A program made the position numbers and the translations under genes. DNA of 8,957 bases, from NCBI GenBank assembly GCA_964464375.1, contig CAYXFU010000071.1, forward strand, positions 1 through 8,957, given 5' to 3'. Below, piece after piece: positions 6,569-8,957 of this stretch. The notes under the pieces were generated by a model. That model searched no databases and had not been told where the DNA came from. It saw only the letters and a list, made by a program, of their open reading frames with translations. This DNA comes from CAIOZA01 sp964464375. Its GTDB lineage: Bacteria; Bacteroidota; Ignavibacteria; Kapaibacteriales; UBA2268. Every line of letters begins with the position of its first letter. Position 1 is the stretch's first letter.

Positions 6569-6576
6569 CAAACTTA
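6569..6576 (-). promoter_or_regulatory. Possible -7 element of the hydrogenase operon promoter
   Basis: On the minus strand TAAGTTTG matches the Bacteroidetes -7 consensus TAnnTTTG, about 50 bases upstream of the receiver ATG. No good -33 TTG-type box is found at the expected distance, so this is only a weak candidate. Confidence 0.25.
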
Positions 6577-6899
6577 AGAAACTTTATATGTATTATGAAT
6601 AAATAATTTCATTTCTATAATCTTATGTTGCTGTTATTCTTATTTTTTATAAATATATACGTCATTTTGTAACCCCTTAAGATAATTTCAATTTAAAGAT
6701 ATTTAGTTCGTTTTATAATTTGGTTTTATGAATTTATCCAAATTTAAGTAAATATTTCTCCTAACATTATTGCATTATTAATCAGGAATAATCTATCAAA
6801 ATTTAATATTTATCTCTACGACCTTTAAACGCTGATTTTGCATTATTGGAATAAAGTGCTTAATAGTACTAGAGTGATTGTCAAAATAATTTAGCAATT

Positions 6900-6931
6900 T
6901 GTAAAATATACTTGACATTATGTAAAATATA
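6900..6931 (+). repeat. 11-bp direct repeat at 21-bp pitch over the promoter (possible operator)
   Basis: TGTAAAATATA occurs at 6900-6910 and again at 6921-6931. The centres are exactly 21 bp apart, two helical turns, which places both copies on the same DNA face. One copy lies just upstream of the -35 box and the other in the spacer, so a bound regulator could block or shift RNA polymerase. Confidence 0.4.
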
Positions 6932-6942
6932 TCATATATTTG
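6912..6942 (+). promoter_or_regulatory. Promoter of the DUF4153 gene
   Basis: TTGACA (6912-6917), a 17-base spacer and TATATT (6935-6940) match the standard housekeeping promoter. The downstream box extended to TATATTTG (6935-6942) also fits the Bacteroidetes -7 consensus TAnnTTTG. Transcription would begin near 6950, giving a leader of about 45 bases. Confidence 0.65.
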
Positions 6943-6994
6943 TTTCGAGATAAATATCAATTATAAAATTTCACACATTGCAGAGAGGTTATTT

Positions 6995-8797
6995 ATGAAA
7001 ATCCCATCATTAACAGTGATTGCTCAAAAGGCTTTCGGTACAATAAAAAGATTCCCATTGATTTTTGCAGTAACAATTATTGGAACAATAGTATCAATTT
7101 ACTTCTTTGAGAAAGATTTTGATCAAAAATTACCAATCTATGAACAACTCTCAAAATTCTTACTTATGTGTGTTTTGGCTCTTCCATTACTTTTCGGGAT
7201 AGCAATGTATAATTTGAGGATGAAAAGTAATAGTATTTTTGCTTGGATACTTAATTTAGTAGGTTTAATTATTCTGTCTTTATACTATTTCCAATTTGTT
7301 ATGAATGAGTCAAATATAATCCGTTGGTGGCTGTACTTTATGTCAACGACTATATTTGTAACTTATGCACTATACATAAGAAGTGAAAATAATAACGGAT
7401 ATTGGCAGTTTAACAGATTTATTATTTTTCGTTTGATAAATTCCTTTTTCTTTTCTGGAGTCCTTTTTATAGGACTTACATTAGCTGTAGCTGCTATTGA
7501 AAAATTATTTCTTGTTAAATGGTCTGACAAAATATATCTTGATATATCGATCTGTGTTTTTGGATTGTTCAACATCTGGTACTTTTTATCAGGAATTCCC
7601 AGAGATTTCGATGAGATTGATTCGAAGACTGAGTACCCCAAGATATTGAAGCTACTTTCGCAATTTGTTCTGTTACCTTTATCGCTCCTCTATCTGGTTA
7701 TACTTTATGCGTATGAGATAAAGATAATAGCACAATGGCAATTGCCAATCGGTTGGGTATCTAGTCTGATTATTACTTATTCTATCATAGGACTGACAGC
7801 AATACTATCGGTTTATCCAATAAATCAGACACGAGAAAACAAGTGGGTTAGAATTTTTACAAAATATTTTTACTTGTTAATATTACCATTAATTGTCTTG
7901 TTTGCCTTTGCTATCTATGTTAGAGTAACTGAGTATGGAATAACAGAATCAAGATATTTTCTAATTATATTTGCATTATGGCTCACCGGTATATCTTTAT
8001 ACAATATCTTTTCTAAAACCAAAAACATTAAGTCTATACTGGTATCAGCCATGATTGTTATGCTGATTGTTTCATTCGGACCATGGGGAGCTTTCAGTAT
8101 ATCAGAAAATTCTCAGATAAATAGATTTATGAATATATTAACCAAAAACAAAGTCATTAGTGAAAATAAGATTAATCAGTCAAAAACAATTTCAGGAAAA
8201 GAAATCGAAAGTTTGAAATCGATATTCTATTATCTCAAGAATTCTCATAAACCTGACAAACTTATCAATACTATTAAAAGTTCATCGAACTTTAATATTT
8301 CAGTTTCGATTGACTCGCTCGATGAAAATAAACTCCTTGAAGCACTAATGATTGATTCAACATTGAGAAAGAGCAAAAGTTATGCAGGACTGGGTAATAA
8401 ATATTTTGATTTGAATGATTATAATTCATCAGCATTGAAGATTAGAGGATATGAGCATTTCTACAATCTATCTTTCCTGAATCATTTAGCAAAGAATAGT
8501 TTTAAGTGTGCGATTAATGATACGATATTGAACTTCGATTATAACAAGGAAACTACTTTGTTGACAATTACATCAAACAAATCCGAGGGTAAATTAACTT
8601 ATAAAATTCAAGATGCTTTTGAGGATCTGGCAAAAATGGACAAATCATTTATTAAAGATGATGACTTCAAAAAAGAATTATCAGGCAATAATTTCGATAT
8701 CCTTTTAATGTTTAAAACAATTAATGGTGAAAAAGAGAACACAAAAAGCATAAAAATTCATTCGTTCACAGCTAACGTGTTTATCAAATTTAAATAA
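6995..8797 (+). CDS. DUF4153-type polytopic membrane protein
   Basis: 600 residues. About eleven hydrophobic segments lie in the first 370 residues (roughly 20-38, 55-74, 82-103, 110-127, 143-168, 182-200, 222-242, 253-273, 290-310, 319-337, 347-366). They are followed by a soluble region of about 230 residues rich in Asn, Lys and Ser. The stretch from about 186 to 370 carries patterns I associate with DUF4153: a FGLFNIWYFLSGIP segment, QFVLLPLSLLYLVILYAYEIK, a VTEYGITESRYF segment, and SFGPWGAFSIS at the end of the membrane part. The biochemical function of this family is not known to me; a transport or signalling role would be a guess. GAGAGG (6983-6988) lies 6 bases before the ATG. It is transcribed divergently from the hydrogenase operon, and nothing in the sequence ties it to H2 metabolism. 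The C-terminal domain (about 375-600) was not recognised. Confidence 0.85.
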   Translation: MKIPSLTVIAQKAFGTIKRFPLIFAVTIIGTIVSIYFFEKDFDQKLPIYEQLSKFLLMCVLALPLLFGIAMYNLRMKSNSIFAWILNLVGLIILSLYYFQFVMNESNIIRWWLYFMSTTIFVTYALYIRSENNNGYWQFNRFIIFRLINSFFFSGVLFIGLTLAVAAIEKLFLVKWSDKIYLDISICVFGLFNIWYFLSGIPRDFDEIDSKTEYPKILKLLSQFVLLPLSLLYLVILYAYEIKIIAQWQLPIGWVSSLIITYSIIGLTAILSVYPINQTRENKWVRIFTKYFYLLILPLIVLFAFAIYVRVTEYGITESRYFLIIFALWLTGISLYNIFSKTKNIKSILVSAMIVMLIVSFGPWGAFSISENSQINRFMNILTKNKVISENKINQSKTISGKEIESLKSIFYYLKNSHKPDKLINTIKSSSNFNISVSIDSLDENKLLEALMIDSTLRKSKSYAGLGNKYFDLNDYNSSALKIRGYEHFYNLSFLNHLAKNSFKCAINDTILNFDYNKETTLLTITSNKSEGKLTYKIQDAFEDLAKMDKSFIKDDDFKKELSGNNFDILLMFKTINGEKENTKSIKIHSFTANVFIKFK

Positions 8798-8852
8798 TCC
8801 CAAATGATTCATTAGAAACTATCAGTAAATGCTACAATGCAAGACCCAGTCT

Positions 8853-8921
8853 GTCATTCCTGCGAATGCAGGAATCTTTTTTAACTAAGAAAGGAATAGA
8901 TTCCCGTATGCACGGGAATGA
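8853..8921. repeat. Double-hairpin palindromic repeat downstream of the DUF4153 gene
   Basis: Two hairpins with 8-bp stems stand side by side: ATTCCTGC-GAAT-GCAGGAAT (8856-8875) and ATTCCCGT-ATGC-ACGGGAAT (8900-8919). The outer ends TCATTCC (8854-8860) and GGAATGA (8915-8921) are also complementary. This resembles in plan the element at 2351-2427, which likewise starts GTCATTC and ends GAATGAC with GAATC/GATTC inside. Confidence 0.7.
8856..8882 (+). terminator. Likely terminator of the DUF4153 gene, part of the repeat
   Basis: The first hairpin (8-bp stem, loop GAAT) is followed after one base by six T residues (8877-8882), 58 bases beyond the stop codon. The form fits an intrinsic terminator on the plus strand, although the hairpin also belongs to a repeat element, so the function may be secondary. 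Confidence 0.55.
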
Positions 8922-8957
8922 ACTGTGTTAAATTCCTAATTTTATTTGATAATAATT

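Larger units (their letters stand above)
6519..6994. other. AT-rich divergent intergenic region
   Basis: This stretch of 476 bases separates the minus-strand hydrogenase operon from the plus-strand DUF4153 gene, so it should hold both promoters. The plus-strand promoter and its direct repeat (6900-6942) are clear. The minus-strand promoter is only weakly visible. I saw no gene, no stable RNA fold and no sigma-54 (GG-N10-GC) element. TTGCATTATT occurs at 6770-6779 and 6838-6847, each followed within several bases by GGAATAA, which may be chance in AT-rich DNA. Confidence 0.7.

Noticed and set aside
6519..6994. Sigma-54 promoter or riboswitch ahead of the hydrogenase operon
   Set aside because: No GG-N10-GC element and no stable conserved aptamer-like structure could be seen in this AT-rich DNA.

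Overview
The window looks like a chromosomal piece of an anaerobic, H2-metabolising member of the Bacteroidota or the wider FCB group (Ignavibacteria- or Kapabacteria-like is possible, but genus cannot be fixed). The reasons are the AT-rich sequence, a secreted Asp-box protein ending in what looks like a type IX secretion (T9SS) C-terminal signal, a Bacteroidetes-style TAnnTTTG promoter, and intergenic DNA packed with short palindromic repeats. There are six protein genes. I see no tRNA, rRNA, CRISPR array, transposase gene or phage gene.

Layout. (1) 1-2074, minus: a secreted beta-propeller protein with about eleven Asp-boxes, running off the left edge just after a 20-bp perfect palindrome that is read in frame inside its T9SS sorting domain. 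(2) 2075-2589: a gene-free stretch made largely of palindromic and inverted repeats of several families, ending in a clear rho-independent terminator for the next operon. (3) 6518 down to 2590, minus: one compact operon encoding a lone receiver-domain response regulator, then a NuoE-like, a NuoF-like and a catalytic [FeFe]-hydrogenase subunit (hydC-hydB-hydA). The genes overlap by 1 base or are separated by 9 and 12 bases. (4) 6519-6994: an AT-rich divergent intergenic region with a well-formed promoter for the plus-strand gene and an 11-bp direct repeat spaced exactly 21 bp. (5) 6995-8797, plus: a DUF4153-type polytopic membrane protein with a soluble C-terminal part, followed by a double-hairpin repeat that may also terminate transcription.

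How the genes work together. HydC and HydB should form an NADH-oxidising FMN/Fe-S module passing electrons through the Fe-S chain of HydA to the H-cluster, giving an NAD(H)-linked soluble hydrogenase that probably disposes of fermentative reducing power as H2. Compared with the Thermotoga electron-bifurcating HydABC, HydB and HydA lack the extra peripheral Fe-S domains, so a simple NADH-dependent enzyme is at least as likely as a bifurcating one. HydA also has a Ser at the position of a usual H-cluster cysteine ligand. The receiver protein probably senses or relays a signal tied to hydrogenase expression, but no kinase or output domain is present here. The maturases HydE, HydF and HydG are not in the window. 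The most unusual material is the repeat landscape, including an in-frame palindrome in a coding region and a four-part branched repeat at 2208-2280. I did not find a convincing new defence or mobile system.
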